Below are positions 24,054 through 33,165 of a DNA stretch of 64,000 bases, piece by piece; the stretch's first letter is position 1, and every line of letters begins with the position of its first letter. The stretch lies in contig CANRNJ010000018.1 in NCBI GenBank assembly GCA_947631955.1, forward strand, positions 1 to 64,000. Reading direction: 5' to 3'. The notes under the pieces were generated by a model. The model did no database searches. It saw nothing but the letters and a program-made list of their open reading frames with translations, and was not told the DNA's origin. Position numbers and translations under genes: made by a program. The DNA is from an uncultured Lachnospiraceae bacterium. GTDB lineage: Bacteria > Bacillota > Clostridia > Lachnospirales > Lachnospiraceae.

Positions 24054-25229
24054 TTACCTCCCCCCCCCTAAAAGCTCACCTATTTTCTTTCCCCATGCAT
24101 ATGCCAGCAATGGTGGAACCGCATCTCCAATTTGTTCATATTTATCTTGAATATCATTATGTAAATGCGGTGTTACATATGGGCCTCCACAGAAATCATA
24201 ACTATCAGGAAAGCTTTGAAGTCTTGCGCACTCTCTAACTGTCAATGCCCTATCATACTTCGGATGAACAAATTCATCTAAACAGTGCGATGTAACTGTA
24301 GGTGCTGCATCTTTCCCAATCAATCGATAATTGCGTTTAATAAACATTTTCTTTGGTAACACTCGTCGCTCCTGAAGGCGCGTTCTCTCCTCACCTTGAT
24401 ATCTATCAAATAACTCTTTTAAACTTTCTCCTTGCTTTAATAAAGAAAATCTTTCTAATGTACAGTTACGATGTCGCATAGGATATTGGTATGTAACTTT
24501 GTCTGTATGGTGCTCTTGACGTTTCCAAAATTCATCGTTTCTCATCAGTTCAGAATAAGTACTGCTCTTCTTTCCGTATTTCTCATTTGATTTTTCACTA
24601 TTTGGAGTAACATTTAACAAATCAATAAACGCTTCGTCTACTGTCACGATCTTATTCGATGTTGCTTCAGGTACTGATAAGTTTATTTTTTTATCTTGAG
24701 CTGCTAAAATAAAAAATCGTTTTCTCCTCTGTGGGACGCCGAACTGCGAGGCATCTAAAACCACTTCAACCATATTTTCATAGCCAGCTTCTTTTAACTC
24801 ACATTTCAATACATCTACAATGAGTGTAGGGTCATTCTTTGCAACAGTTTTTGTAACAATTGCTGGTACATTTTCAAATAATATCATTTTTGCTTTTACT
24901 ATCTGAGCAATTCTTATCCCTTCTCTGAAAAGAAACTGTCTATCATCATAAAATGACCTCGAAGTATTTCCAGCTGTAGAAAACGTTTCACACGGCATCC
25001 CCGATGTAACCAAATCTATCCCTTCTGTTGGAATATACGGCACAATTTGTTCAGCTGTAACATTTCTTATATCCGAATGTATCACATGAACCTCTGGGTG
25101 ATTTGCCTTATATGTATCCACACAACTCTTTATATATTCAATTGCAACTTTCGTATCAAATCCCGCCGCATGCATTCCTGTACCAATCCCACCGGGACCG
25201 CTAAAACAGTCTATATGTGTAAAAGCCAT
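24054..25229 (-). CDS. DNA (cytosine-5) methyltransferase of the intact restriction-modification operon
   Basis: This 391-residue C5 methyltransferase has motif I CFSGPGGIGTGMHAAGF, catalytic C80 in SGMPCETFS, ENVPAI, QRRKRFF and IGDAVPPLLAYAWG. It should protect the site cut by the endonuclease encoded 6 nt downstream. The start overlaps the stop of the controller gene by one base (TAATG). The last codons are three GGG, AGG, then stop; the G9 run (24060-24068) ends the protein as LLGGGR. Slippage would change only the tail and might affect translation of the endonuclease. Confidence 0.94.
   Translation of the reverse strand: MAFTHIDCFSGPGGIGTGMHAAGFDTKVAIEYIKSCVDTYKANHPEVHVIHSDIRNVTAEQIVPYIPTEGIDLVTSGMPCETFSTAGNTSRSFYDDRQFLFREGIRIAQIVKAKMILFENVPAIVTKTVAKNDPTLIVDVLKCELKEAGYENMVEVVLDASQFGVPQRRKRFFILAAQDKKINLSVPEATSNKIVTVDEAFIDLLNVTPNSEKSNEKYGKKSSTYSELMRNDEFWKRQEHHTDKVTYQYPMRHRNCTLERFSLLKQGESLKELFDRYQGEERTRLQERRVLPKKMFIKRNYRLIGKDAAPTVTSHCLDEFVHPKYDRALTVRECARLQSFPDSYDFCGGPYVTPHLHNDIQDKYEQIGDAVPPLLAYAWGKKIGELLGGGR
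24060..24068. repeat. C9 tract at the methyltransferase/endonuclease junction
   Basis: On the minus strand nine G encode the last three glycines of the methyltransferase and adjoin the AGG that forms the endonuclease ribosome binding site. Confidence 0.9.
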
Positions 25230-25444
25230 TATTCATCCTCCTGCATCAATTCCGAACAGAAAAAATCAATTGAATTCTTTTTACAATATTCGTCTATTCT
25301 TTTTAATGCCTTATAATTTGGTTTGGATTTACCTGTTTCCCACCTATTAACAGTAGAAAATGCAACTCCTATTTCTTTTGCAAAATCAGTTTGACTCAAT
25401 AAACATTTTCTGCGTAAATATTTGATCTCATCTGCAAAATTCAT
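25229..25444 (-). CDS. XRE-family controller (C-protein-like) regulator
   Basis: This helix-turn-helix protein of about 71 residues has KCLLSQTDFAKEIGVAFSTV followed by NRWETGKSKPN. It heads the restriction-modification operon, and its stop overlaps the methyltransferase start. Controller proteins of this size delay endonuclease expression until DNA is methylated. I start it at ATG 25444 because GAGG lies about 9 nt upstream. The strong promoter at 25477-25505 lies directly before it. Confidence 0.85.
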   Translation of the reverse strand: MNFADEIKYLRRKCLLSQTDFAKEIGVAFSTVNRWETGKSKPNYKALKRIDEYCKKNSIDFFCSELMQEDE

Positions 25445-25476
25445 ATCGATTTTCCTCATATCATAAATATAGCATA

Positions 25477-25505
25477 ATTATAGCATTCATATCCCATTTT
25501 ATCAA
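25477..25505 (-). promoter_or_regulatory. Promoter of the restriction-modification operon
   Basis: On the minus strand TTGATA, a 17-bp spacer and TATAAT lie 33 bp upstream of the controller start codon. From 25506 to 25750 I see only a short plus-strand open fragment (MPDVDNLLTSFYQLDDEARK, stop) that may be the tail of a lost XRE regulator. Confidence 0.75.
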
Positions 25506-25750
25506 TATTTTTATATATGCAAAGAAATCCATCTATTTTTTACAGATATAACATATACGATTTTTCATGTATCTGTTTGGAAAAACAGTATGCCCGATGT
25601 GGATAATCTATTGACTTCATTCTATCAGTTAGATGATGAAGCAAGAAAAAAGTTGTAGAAACAATACGTTTTAAGCTGCAATATCACACTGATCCCGAAA
25701 TGGGCGGAACAGGTAAAACAAATCAAAGGTTGGTGATTAATTCTGATAAA

Positions 25751-25783
25751 AACAGGAGCTTAACTTAGTGTTAAACTCCTGTT
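25751..25783 (-). terminator. Terminator of the DUF3825 gene
   Basis: AACAGGAG and CTCCTGTT with an inner TTAAC/GTTAA pair form a stable hairpin, followed by a T-run on the minus strand, downstream of the stop at 25914. Confidence 0.75.
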
Positions 25784-25913
25784 CAAGATATAATATTAAA
25801 AAAATCATAATACATGCCAATATAATGCATGTTTAAAAACAAAATGCAGAAGGGGTTATACTCAACTGCATATGTAACAATATCATAAAAGCAATAGATT
25901 GTCAATACCTTTT

Positions 25914-26654
25914 TTATGCATGCAACCAGTTACTTTCGGGTTTAGCTATCAATCTGGCATTGTTGTATGCCATTTCCAATGTCAGACATGTAGATCCTAA
26001 ATATTTACTTTTATCATACGTTTTCATACAAGTTAATGCCAAATCCGGAACATTTGGTGTCTGTAAACATATTGGAACCAACAACTGCATTTTCCCTCTA
26101 TAAAATTGCGGAATAGCTGTTTTATAATTTGCTTCTAGCATCCGTTTTGCAACTTCAACTGCTCCATTAAACAATTGTACTTTCATTGCACTATTCCTAA
26201 CAGTCAAAGGCAACCTACTCAAATTATCACTATCACCAAATATATGCTCATATTGAGGAATTATATCCAAATGGGTATCAAATACCAATTCAGCAGGATC
26301 ATCAAAATAATTAGCCCTCTCTGGTACTTTAATGACCCCTAAAGTTGTCAACTGATATTCTGTATAAAACCCATCTAAATACCAATTCTGTCGGTTAGGC
26401 ACTTTATTCTTTACAAAGTATGCACATATTGGTTTATAATATTCATCAAATAAACCTGTATTAAAAATTGCATACTCTTCACTTTCTACTACTTTCCTTT
26501 CCTCATATAATCTATTAAAAGTATGCTCTATATATTTTTTCAATATTCCATTATCATTTTTATTATCAAAACTCCATTTTTCTGGGGATAATAACGACAA
26601 ACTTGCTATACTTGCACTATAATTACCACAATATGCAAAATCAAATAACTCCAT
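25914..26654 (-). CDS. DUF3825 domain protein in the defence island
   Basis: This 246-residue protein is covered end to end by a DUF3825-like sequence: PEKWSFDNKNDNGILKKYI, then NTGLFDEYYKPICAYFVKN, PERANYFDDPAELVFDT and a terminal EMAYNNARLIAKPESNWL. DUF3825 domains occur alone or with RNA-binding domains; the activity is not established. The gene is single, lies between the restriction-modification operon and the right IS copy, and shares the AT-rich base use of the island. A role in defence is guilt by association only. Confidence 0.75.
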   Translation of the reverse strand: MELFDFAYCGNYSASIASLSLLSPEKWSFDNKNDNGILKKYIEHTFNRLYEERKVVESEEYAIFNTGLFDEYYKPICAYFVKNKVPNRQNWYLDGFYTEYQLTTLGVIKVPERANYFDDPAELVFDTHLDIIPQYEHIFGDSDNLSRLPLTVRNSAMKVQLFNGAVEVAKRMLEANYKTAIPQFYRGKMQLLVPICLQTPNVPDLALTCMKTYDKSKYLGSTCLTLEMAYNNARLIAKPESNWLHA

Positions 26655-26770
26655 TATGCCCTCCTTAAAAATACAAAATCATTATATAACATAATTTACC
26701 ATAAATCTAGATCTTTTGCAAAAAATTATACGGCCCAAAATTATACGGCACCGTTTTGGCACCACTCACA

Positions 26771-26779
26771 CCCCCCCCC
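26771..26779. repeat. C9 homopolymer tract at the right border of the island
   Basis: Nine consecutive C lie 20 bp before the right IS200-like copy, in sequence I cannot assign to any gene. Confidence 0.9.
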
Positions 26780-26798
26780 ATCATTACCTGTACATAGT

Positions 26799-27582
26799 CG
26801 CCGCCACCCGTAAAACGGGTGGCTCGACTCGCCGGGTATAACCCCTCGACACCGGACAGCGTTTCAAGGCGCCCCTGACTTTCTCTTCGTTCAAGTCACT
26901 ATTGCACTTGACGCGTTACTTATACCCCTGAAGGGGTGTTTGTACTACTCCGACCTAACCCTTAAAAGGGTCTTCATACTCCTTTACACTGAGCTTATCC
27001 TGCATGATATCGTACTTCTCTTGGTCTTTGATATATTTTCTGATTGCCGCTTCATTTAAACCTACTGTACTGACATAATATCCTTCTGACCAAAAATACC
27101 GGTTTCCAAACTTGTATTTCAGGTTTGCGTGCCTGTCGAAAATCATGAGTGCCGACTTTCCCTTTAAGTACCCCATAAAGCTTGATACACTCATTTGGGG
27201 CGGTATACTCACCAGCATATGGATATGATCCGGCATCAAATGCCCTCGATGATCTCTGCTCCTTTGTAGGAACACAGTTGTTTCAAAATATCCCGTATAT
27301 CACTTTTTAATTGATTATATATAACTTTTCGCCTATACTTAGGAGTGGATACGATATGATATATGCACATCCACTTTGTATGTGCCAGATCATAATTCTT
27401 ATTCGCCATAAAATCACCTTTCCTTTCTTACAATAGTGGCTGAACAACTCTATTGTAGCGGAAAGGTGATTTTTTGTATAACAGGCTGACTCCACCCGTA
27501 TAGCAGGTGGGTTTTGGTTACGGGCATTTCCATTGTTCGGAACACAAAAAACTCCAATGCCCTCAACAGGCTAAAGTCCATA
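26799..27582 (-). mobile_element. IS200-like insertion sequence, copy 2
   Basis: This is a near-identical copy of the element at 15738-16522 in the same orientation, with the same subterminal hairpins. The two copies bracket about 10.3 kb of island DNA as direct repeats, so recombination between them could delete the island. Confidence 0.85.
26955..27409 (-). pseudogene. tnpA: IS200-family transposase with a one-base frameshift
   Basis: Compared with the intact copy, one C of a CCCC run is missing at about 27243-27245, so the frame breaks after AEIIEG, just before the HUH motif. The downstream part still reads PDHIHMLVSIPPQMS and ends normally. The product would be inactive unless frameshifting occurs. 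Confidence 0.9.
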
Positions 27583-27588
27583 TTTAAA

Positions 27589-27617
27589 AAGGAGTATTCC
27601 TCACCGGAATACTCCTT
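27589..27617 (-). terminator. Terminator downstream of the chemoreceptor gene
   Basis: AAGGAGTATTCC and GGAATACTCCTT form a 12-bp stem with a T-run on the minus strand. Confidence 0.75.
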
Positions 27618-27669
27618 CTGATATACCTATAACGCCAAAACCTTGACCGTTAGGGTTGGGTCTGCTCTT

Positions 27670-27770
27670 GTGGTACCATCTTCTCAAATGCAGGTATCGT
27701 AAATCATTTAGGGAGAATCGCAACGCGATTCTCTTAGAGCAGACCGCTGGGTCTGCTCATTTTTTACACT
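27670..27770. repeat. Family A repeat, single unit
   Basis: One unit with CGTAAATCATTTAGGGAG, hairpin GAATCGCAACGCGATTC and hairpin GAGCAGACC-GCTG-GGTCTGCTC. It overlaps the final bases of the chemoreceptor gene. Confidence 0.8.
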
Positions 27771-29038
27771 TTAAAATTCGCCGCAATCTCCTGAAGCGAT
27801 CTGCTGCTTCTCTCCAGTATCGACATCTTGCGCAGGATCTCTTCGGAGCCGACATTGGTATTCTGCATGGCGTCCGCCACATGCCGCACCTCATCGACGA
27901 TCTCATTGTTCAGATCCGTCACGGTATGTATCGAGGCAAGCATCTCCTCCACGGAAGCGCCCATCTGCTCGGACGCCGAGCCGAGATCGGAAGCAAGACC
28001 GTCAAAGAACGCGGCGTCTTTCTGGTACCGTTCCGCCGTATCTACCATTGTGTGGTAATCACCGATCACATGGTCTTTCATGAAAGCGAGCAGCTTGCCC
28101 GCACTGTCTTTCAACTCCATAACGGAATCTACGACCTCGTCGATCACCGTCTGGATCTTGTCTACCGTGACCTGCGAATTTTCTGCAAGATTTCTGACTT
28201 CATCTGCAACGACTGCAAATCCTCGTCCGGCCTCACCGGCTCTGGCCGCTTCGATCGCTGCATTTAACGCGATCAGGTTGGTCTGGTTGGCTATGCCGCC
28301 GATCTCCTGCGACAGGCTCTTGATCACCTCGATCTTCTCCACCTCTTTTAACGCGTGTTCCAGTTCGTCCTCCGTGCTGTGGTAGATCAGACTGGCCTGT
28401 TTCTTGGATTCCACCGTATTGCGGTACAACTCGTCCGCACGTTCATTGATCTCTCTGGATGCCGCGGCCGAATCGGACGCTTTGCCCGACACATTCATGA
28501 CCGCGTCGCCGATCTCGCCACTGGCTTGGCTGATCGTTTCCGTTGCATCCGCCGCTTCTTTTACCTTACCGATAAGTTCCTCCATGACCTGATCCATCTG
28601 ATCGATGTTGTTGTTCAGATCCGCCATCTCAGAATATGCCGCAGACGCGGTTTCCTCGATATCCGCCGCCTCTTTGGTCGTACCCGTGATCGTCTTTTTG
28701 ATCCTGTCCTTGATGCTTCTGGTGGCCTCCGTCACTTCCTCGATCTCATCCTTAAAACCGTCCGCAACAGATGTCTTGCCTGCCGGAACGCCCTGCCCGC
28801 TGAAATCGCCCGTTGCGAACTGTTTTAACTCCGCGAGCGGAACGAGGGCTTTTTGAAACGTGAGCATCACGATCAGATCGATCAGGACCGTGCCGATCAC
28901 ACTGAACAATAGACTTACGCCGACCGCGCTTCCGATGCTCCTTCCCGTAACAGCCGCGCTCACTGTCAAAGCGATAAACAAGATCACAAACGCCGCCACA
29001 GAAACCGACATCATCAGCTTACCCCTGATTGTTTTCAT
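27764..29038 (-). CDS. Methyl-accepting chemotaxis protein
   Basis: This chemoreceptor of about 424 residues has two N-terminal membrane helices separated by only a few residues, so it has almost no outside sensor domain. A HAMP-like region and a long coiled-coil signalling domain follow. The hairpin tip [20 protein letters not shown] and [16 protein letters not shown] are present. It should control CheA. I start it at ATG 29038, which has AGGAGG upstream. With no periplasmic ligand domain it may sense membrane state or internal signals. Confidence 0.92.
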   Translation of the reverse strand: MKTIRGKLMMSVSVAAFVILFIALTVSAAVTGRSIGSAVGVSLLFSVIGTVLIDLIVMLTFQKALVPLAELKQFATGDFSGQGVPAGKTSVADGFKDEIEEVTEATRSIKDRIKKTITGTTKEAADIEETASAAYSEMADLNNNIDQMDQVMEELIGKVKEAADATETISQASGEIGDAVMNVSGKASDSAAASREINERADELYRNTVESKKQASLIYHSTEDELEHALKEVEKIEVIKSLSQEIGGIANQTNLIALNAAIEAARAGEAGRGFAVVADEVRNLAENSQVTVDKIQTVIDEVVDSVMELKDSAGKLLAFMKDHVIGDYHTMVDTAERYQKDAAFFDGLASDLGSASEQMGASVEEMLASIHTVTDLNNEIVDEVRHVADAMQNTNVGSEEILRKMSILERSSRSLQEIAANFKV

Positions 29039-29117
29039 TCTATAATATCCTCCTAAACACCCCAAAAATAATCATAAAATTATTATACATGAAATATCTT
29101 CATTCGTCTACATGCGT

Positions 29118-30470
29118 TTACGAAGGAAATCCCTTGGCCGTTTCCTTCTTTCTAAAGCAGACATAAAAGCCGATGCAGATCAGCGCAGACAGCAAAGAGC
29201 CGATGGGCGCGGCCCATCCCATCGGATAAAGCGTGTCCGGAAACCAGACGCTCGCCAGCCACGCGCCGGGGATCCTGACGAGCAGGATCGCCGTAATGTT
29301 ATGTACGAAGGAAATCATGGATTTCTGGCTTCCGCAGAAATAACCGCTGAAACAGAAATGCACCGCCGCAAAGACACAGTCAAAAGCATAAGACCGGAGA
29401 TATTCGCATCCGGCGGCAAGGACCGCCTCGTCCTTAGTGAATGATCCCACCAAAGTATGCGGCAGGAATTGATTATACAGCGCACAGAAGCATCCCCACG
29501 CCACGGTGATGGCAAGCCCATAATACAGAGAACGTCTTGCCCTGTCTGCCTTGTTTGCTCCCATATTCTGTGCCGTAATGGTAGAGATTGCAGACAAAAA
29601 TGCCGAAGGTACAAGAAACATAAAGCCGATCAGCTTCTCGACAATGCCGACCGCCGCCGACGCGGTCAGTCCTCTGCTGTTGGCGATCACCGTGATTACG
29701 ATAAACGCGATCTGGATCAGACCGTCCTGTAACGCGATGGGCGCCCCCACTTTAAGGATCTGGGAAACGACTTCCCGATCCGGCCGGATATCTTTGAAGC
29801 GTATATGGATTCCGATATTTCCCACCCGCATCATTAACAGCGACACCGCCACGCTCACGGTCTGGCCGCACACGGTCCCCAGCGCCGCACCGGCAGCCCC
29901 CAGTCCGAAACCGCCGATAAACACAAAATCCAAAACGATATTGACAACACAGGCGATCCCCACAAAATACATGGGCCGTCTGGAATCACCCGCGCCGCGG
30001 AAAATACTGCTTATGACATTATACGCCGTGATAAACGGGATCCCCGCGAAACAGACCGCAAGATACGTTATCGTTTCCGATACCGCCTTTTCAGGAGTCA
30101 ACATAACTTTGACGATCCCCCGGACACCTGACAGAAGGACTGCCGTCACAAGAACCGCGAATCCTGCAAAAAAGGCAACGGACGTGCCCACCGTTTTCTT
30201 GACTCCCGGATCGTCCTGCGCCCCGACGCATCGTCCGATACGCACCGTAGTCCCCATGGCAAATCCGACGATGATAACGGTGAGCATATGCATGACTTGG
30301 CTTCCGATGGACACCGCCGTAGTCGTTTCCGATCCGTTGTACAGCCCCACCACGAACAGATCCGCCATACCATAAAATGTCTGCATAAAGCAGGACAATA
30401 AATAGGGCAGCGCAAAGGAAATGAGATTTTTCCCGACGCTTCCCTGAGTCAGATTGTTTGTTTCGTTCAT
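29118..30470 (-). CDS. MATE family efflux transporter
   Basis: This MATE carrier of about 450 residues and twelve helices exports drugs or metabolites in exchange for sodium ions or protons. It begins with NETNNLTQGSVGKNLISFAL, and the two homologous halves are visible (FYGMADLFVVGLYNG; IQIAFIVITVIANSRGL). I start it at ATG 30470; the longer open frame upstream is made of a direct repeat and lacks family sequence. A second MATE gene lies at 35287. Substrate unknown. Confidence 0.9.
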   Translation of the reverse strand: MNETNNLTQGSVGKNLISFALPYLLSCFMQTFYGMADLFVVGLYNGSETTTAVSIGSQVMHMLTVIIVGFAMGTTVRIGRCVGAQDDPGVKKTVGTSVAFFAGFAVLVTAVLLSGVRGIVKVMLTPEKAVSETITYLAVCFAGIPFITAYNVISSIFRGAGDSRRPMYFVGIACVVNIVLDFVFIGGFGLGAAGAALGTVCGQTVSVAVSLLMMRVGNIGIHIRFKDIRPDREVVSQILKVGAPIALQDGLIQIAFIVITVIANSRGLTASAAVGIVEKLIGFMFLVPSAFLSAISTITAQNMGANKADRARRSLYYGLAITVAWGCFCALYNQFLPHTLVGSFTKDEAVLAAGCEYLRSYAFDCVFAAVHFCFSGYFCGSQKSMISFVHNITAILLVRIPGAWLASVWFPDTLYPMGWAAPIGSLLSALICIGFYVCFRKKETAKGFPS

Positions 30471-30503
30471 TTTGATATCCTTTATCCTGATGCCCTTCGT
30501 TCT

Positions 30504-30585
30504 GATGTCATTTCCGGCGCCACCCGTCCGATATCGTTCGTCCCGATGCCATTTCCGGCGCCATCCGTCCGGTATCGTTCGTCCC
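30504..30585. repeat. 41-bp direct repeat, two copies
   Basis: GATG(T/C)CATTTCCGGCGCCA with following CCGTCCG(A/G)TATCGTTCGTCCC occurs twice with a 41-bp period between the ZIP and MATE genes. The function is unknown. Confidence 0.8.
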
Positions 30586-30591
30586 GTACAG

Positions 30592-31368
30592 CTATCCCAG
30601 CGCCACATCCAGAATCATCATGACGACAAATCCGATGGCCGCGCCGACGGTACCGGCGTTGCTGTGCTCACCCGCCTGCGACTCCGGTATCAGTTCTTCC
30701 ACTACTACATAGATCATGGCTCCCGCCGCAAAAGCGAGCAGATAAGGCAGAGCCGGAATGATATGGCTGGCGAGCATGATCGTGACTGCCGCCGCTGCGG
30801 GCTCCACGATCCCCGACAGGGATCCGTATACAAACGACCGCAGTCTGGGCATACCTTCGCTGCGAAGAGGCATGGATATGATGGCCCCTTCCGGAAAATT
30901 CTGGATCGCGATACCAACCGCAAGGGCAAACGCGCCCGCCATGGTGATGCCCGTATGCCCAAAGAGAGCTCCCGCAAAGATCACGCCGACAGACATTCCC
31001 TCTGGAATGTTATGCAGCGTCACCGCAAGGACAAGCATTGTTGTTTTTTTTAAATCAGCCTCGATGCCTTCGGGCTTCGTGCTCTCCAGATGGAGATGCG
31101 GGATCAGGCTATCCAATACCAGCAGAAAAGCCATGCCGCCCAGAAACCCTGCGGCAGCGGGGATCCACGCGATCCCGCCCTGCTCCTTGGCCATATCGAT
31201 AGCCGGAATCAACAGCGACCATACGGAAGCCGCTATCATTACACCGGACGCAAAGCCAAGCAGCATTTTCTCCAGTTTTTTTCCCATCTGTTTTCGCATA
31301 AAGAAAACCATCGCAGATCCAAGCGTTGTACCTGCAAACGGAATCAGTAATCCAACCACTGACTGCAT
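30592..31368 (-). CDS. ZIP family metal transporter
   Basis: This 258-residue metal importer has eight helices. The metal site residues are in TLHNIPEGMSVGV (helix IV) and IQNFPEGAIISMPL (helix V), and GAMIYVVVEELIPES is present. ZIP carriers take up zinc, iron or manganese. The histidine-containing loop SLIPHLHLEST precedes helix IV. It lies upstream of the MATE gene in the same orientation, separated by a 41-bp direct repeat. Confidence 0.93.
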   Translation of the reverse strand: MQSVVGLLIPFAGTTLGSAMVFFMRKQMGKKLEKMLLGFASGVMIAASVWSLLIPAIDMAKEQGGIAWIPAAAGFLGGMAFLLVLDSLIPHLHLESTKPEGIEADLKKTTMLVLAVTLHNIPEGMSVGVIFAGALFGHTGITMAGAFALAVGIAIQNFPEGAIISMPLRSEGMPRLRSFVYGSLSGIVEPAAAAVTIMLASHIIPALPYLLAFAAGAMIYVVVEELIPESQAGEHSNAGTVGAAIGFVVMMILDVALG

Positions 31369-31457
31369 ACGACCACCCGCCTTTTCGCCGCAGCCGCCCT
31401 ATCAACGCAGCTGCCTATCCTATTCTATGCGCATGACGGCAAAATGCATCTGTCCTA

Positions 31458-32351
31458 TCAACAGGTCCTCCACAGAAGCATATTATCCTCAAATTCCACG
31501 GCAAGACGGCCGCTGTCCAAAAGCCATGCCAGATAGGACCGCACCGTGCTGCCCACAAGCGCATACTGTTGAAAATTCATCGTCAGCTCATATGCGGCGA
31601 AAAGATCCCGCAGGATATGTTCAAAGCATATCGGCTGACTGCACAGAGAAACGATACGGTCCGCTGTTTCATACACTTTATCGATATTGATCTGGGCCAG
31701 CGGCGCGATATTCTCCGTTTCCTGCGCATGGGCCGGCACAAACAGACGCGCTTCCATATTTTTGACTCTTTCCAGTGTGTCCAGATATGCCGCGACGTCA
31801 TAGATAAAGGTGATCCCGTACTTCTCCAGCGTTTCTTCGGCCGACAGACAATCGGCGAGATAGACCACGTCTTCGTCCGTCCGAAAGCCGGTCATGTCAA
31901 AGAAATGCCCCGGCAGCGGTATCATCGTCATACCGTCCGGCAGACAGTCTTCTGTCAGATATTCCGCTTCGCTCTCCTGCGCCAGAAGGAACTTGTGCCG
32001 CAGCGCTTTGGGCGGAAATCCTCCATACAAAAAAGACGGCTCCAATAAAGTATGCCTCGTAAAATCGTGTTCGATACCCGGTGCATAGATCCTGCAGCCC
32101 GTCTGGGCCTTCAGATAATGATTGCCGCCGATATGATCGGCGTTGGAATGGGTATTATAGATCGCCCGCAGGTTCCAGTTATGGTCTTCGAGCAATTTAC
32201 GGACTTTACGCCCTGCGTCTTTATCGTTGCCGCTGTCGATCAGACAGACTTCCGCATCGTTTATCCTGACCAGCCCGATCTTCGCCGGGCTGTTGATATA
32301 ATAGCTTTTTTCCGCCGCCTGCACCAGTTCGTACAAGATACCGATCTCCAT
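31458..32351 (-). CDS. MBL-fold metallo-hydrolase
   Basis: This metallo-beta-lactamase-fold protein of about 297 residues has the metal motif THSNADHIGG, where the usual second histidine of HxHxDH is Asn. It also has PLPGHFFDMTGF, VYLADCLSAEE and FVPAHAQE. The altered motif is typical of a subfamily of small-molecule hydrolases, and activity cannot be assumed. ATG 32351 lies in the tail of a family B leader; a TTG 12 nt downstream (GGAG, 8-nt spacing) is a good alternative start that fits the family B pattern. Confidence 0.85.
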   Translation of the reverse strand: MEIGILYELVQAAEKSYYINSPAKIGLVRINDAEVCLIDSGNDKDAGRKVRKLLEDHNWNLRAIYNTHSNADHIGGNHYLKAQTGCRIYAPGIEHDFTRHTLLEPSFLYGGFPPKALRHKFLLAQESEAEYLTEDCLPDGMTMIPLPGHFFDMTGFRTDEDVVYLADCLSAEETLEKYGITFIYDVAAYLDTLERVKNMEARLFVPAHAQETENIAPLAQINIDKVYETADRIVSLCSQPICFEHILRDLFAAYELTMNFQQYALVGSTVRSYLAWLLDSGRLAVEFEDNMLLWRTC

Positions 32352-32440
32352 TCCGGAGCGTTCCCGCGACGGAGGAAACGCAGATCTCAAATCCGCGTCT
32401 GACCTCAGAGGAATTTGTGACGCTCCGGCACAAATTCCCG
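32344..32440 (-). repeat. Family B leader element, full copy before the MBL gene
   Basis: P1 is GGAATTTGTG/CACAAATTCC (perfect 10 bp) with loop CCGGAGCGT. P2 is a 9-bp stem with loop TTGAG. The tail ACGCTCCGG is fully complementary to the P1 loop and is followed by AATGGAGAT. Confidence 0.8.
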
Positions 32441-32502
32441 AACGAACAAAGTTCGTTCTGTGAAACGATCAGCACATCAGTGTGATTTTACACACTAATC
32501 CC

Positions 32503-32594
32503 CATTCCGGAGCGTTTTACGCGACGGGGCGACGCGAATCTCAAATTCGCGTCTGCCATCAGGGGAATTTGTGACGCTCCGGCACAAATTCCCG
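32503..32594 (-). repeat. Family B leader element, second copy upstream in tandem
   Basis: P1 as in the neighbouring copy; P2 is a perfect 9-bp stem GACGCGAAT/ATTCGCGTC with loop TTGAG; tail ACGCTCCGG. Here the sequence after the tail is AATGGGGAT and no start codon follows. Between the two copies are hairpins GAACGAAC/GTTCGTTC and a TGTGTAAAATCACACTGAT region. Confidence 0.8.
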
Positions 32595-32595
32595 T

Positions 32596-32627
32596 TTGAA
32601 AAATAAGCTATCGAGCTTATTTTTCAA
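32596..32627 (-). terminator. Hairpin after the Fe-S assembly operon
   Basis: TTGAAAAATAAGCT and AGCTTATTTTTCAA form a 14-bp stem with a 4-nt loop, about 105 bp beyond the Rrf2 gene stop. Confidence 0.6.
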
Positions 32628-32733
32628 TCTTTCCTCCGTCAATTTTTTACGGCGCTTGTCCGCCGTATTCTTTCTGCCGTATCGTATCTTATTGTACCAC
32701 TTCTTGGCGTTAAAAGATAGTGGGCTTTGCATC

Positions 32734-33144
32734 TTATTCATCCGGATCCCGCATCAGGTCGGCGATCGAGATGCCGTCAAAAAATTCGTTCATCATGCGG
32801 TCAAGTTTCTGCCACATAGGAAACGTTCTGCACTCCGCCGTCCTGCCGCAGGGCTTGGGATCGCACTCCAGACAGGAGACCGGCGCAAGGTCGCCCTCGG
32901 TCAGGCGCAGGATATCGCCTACGCTGTAATCCGCCGGACTGCGCGTCAGCCGATAACCGCCGCCTTTTCCGTGAACGCCTTCGATCATATGATTTTTGGT
33001 CAGCACCGGGAGGATCTTCTCCAGATATTTAAGAGAGATCTCCTGCCGTTCGGCCACATCTTTCATCGGAATATAACCGCCGCCATGCTCCGCCAGATCG
33101 ATCATCACCCGCAGAGCGTACCGTCCCCTCGTAGAAACCACCAT
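32734..33144 (-). CDS. Rrf2/IscR-type transcriptional regulator
   Basis: This 136-residue winged-helix regulator starts STRGRYALRVMIDLAEH, has recognition region KYLEKILPVLTKNHMI and GKGGGYRLTRSP. Cysteines 91, 94, 99 and 105 (CLECDPKPC...C) can hold an iron-sulfur cluster, as in IscR. It is the third gene of the nifS-iscU-rrf2 operon and is likely to repress the promoter at 34900-34956 according to cluster supply. Confidence 0.9.
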   Translation of the reverse strand: MVVSTRGRYALRVMIDLAEHGGGYIPMKDVAERQEISLKYLEKILPVLTKNHMIEGVHGKGGGYRLTRSPADYSVGDILRLTEGDLAPVSCLECDPKPCGRTAECRTFPMWQKLDRMMNEFFDGISIADLMRDPDE

Positions 33145-33165
33145 ATTCTTCCACCCTCTAACATC

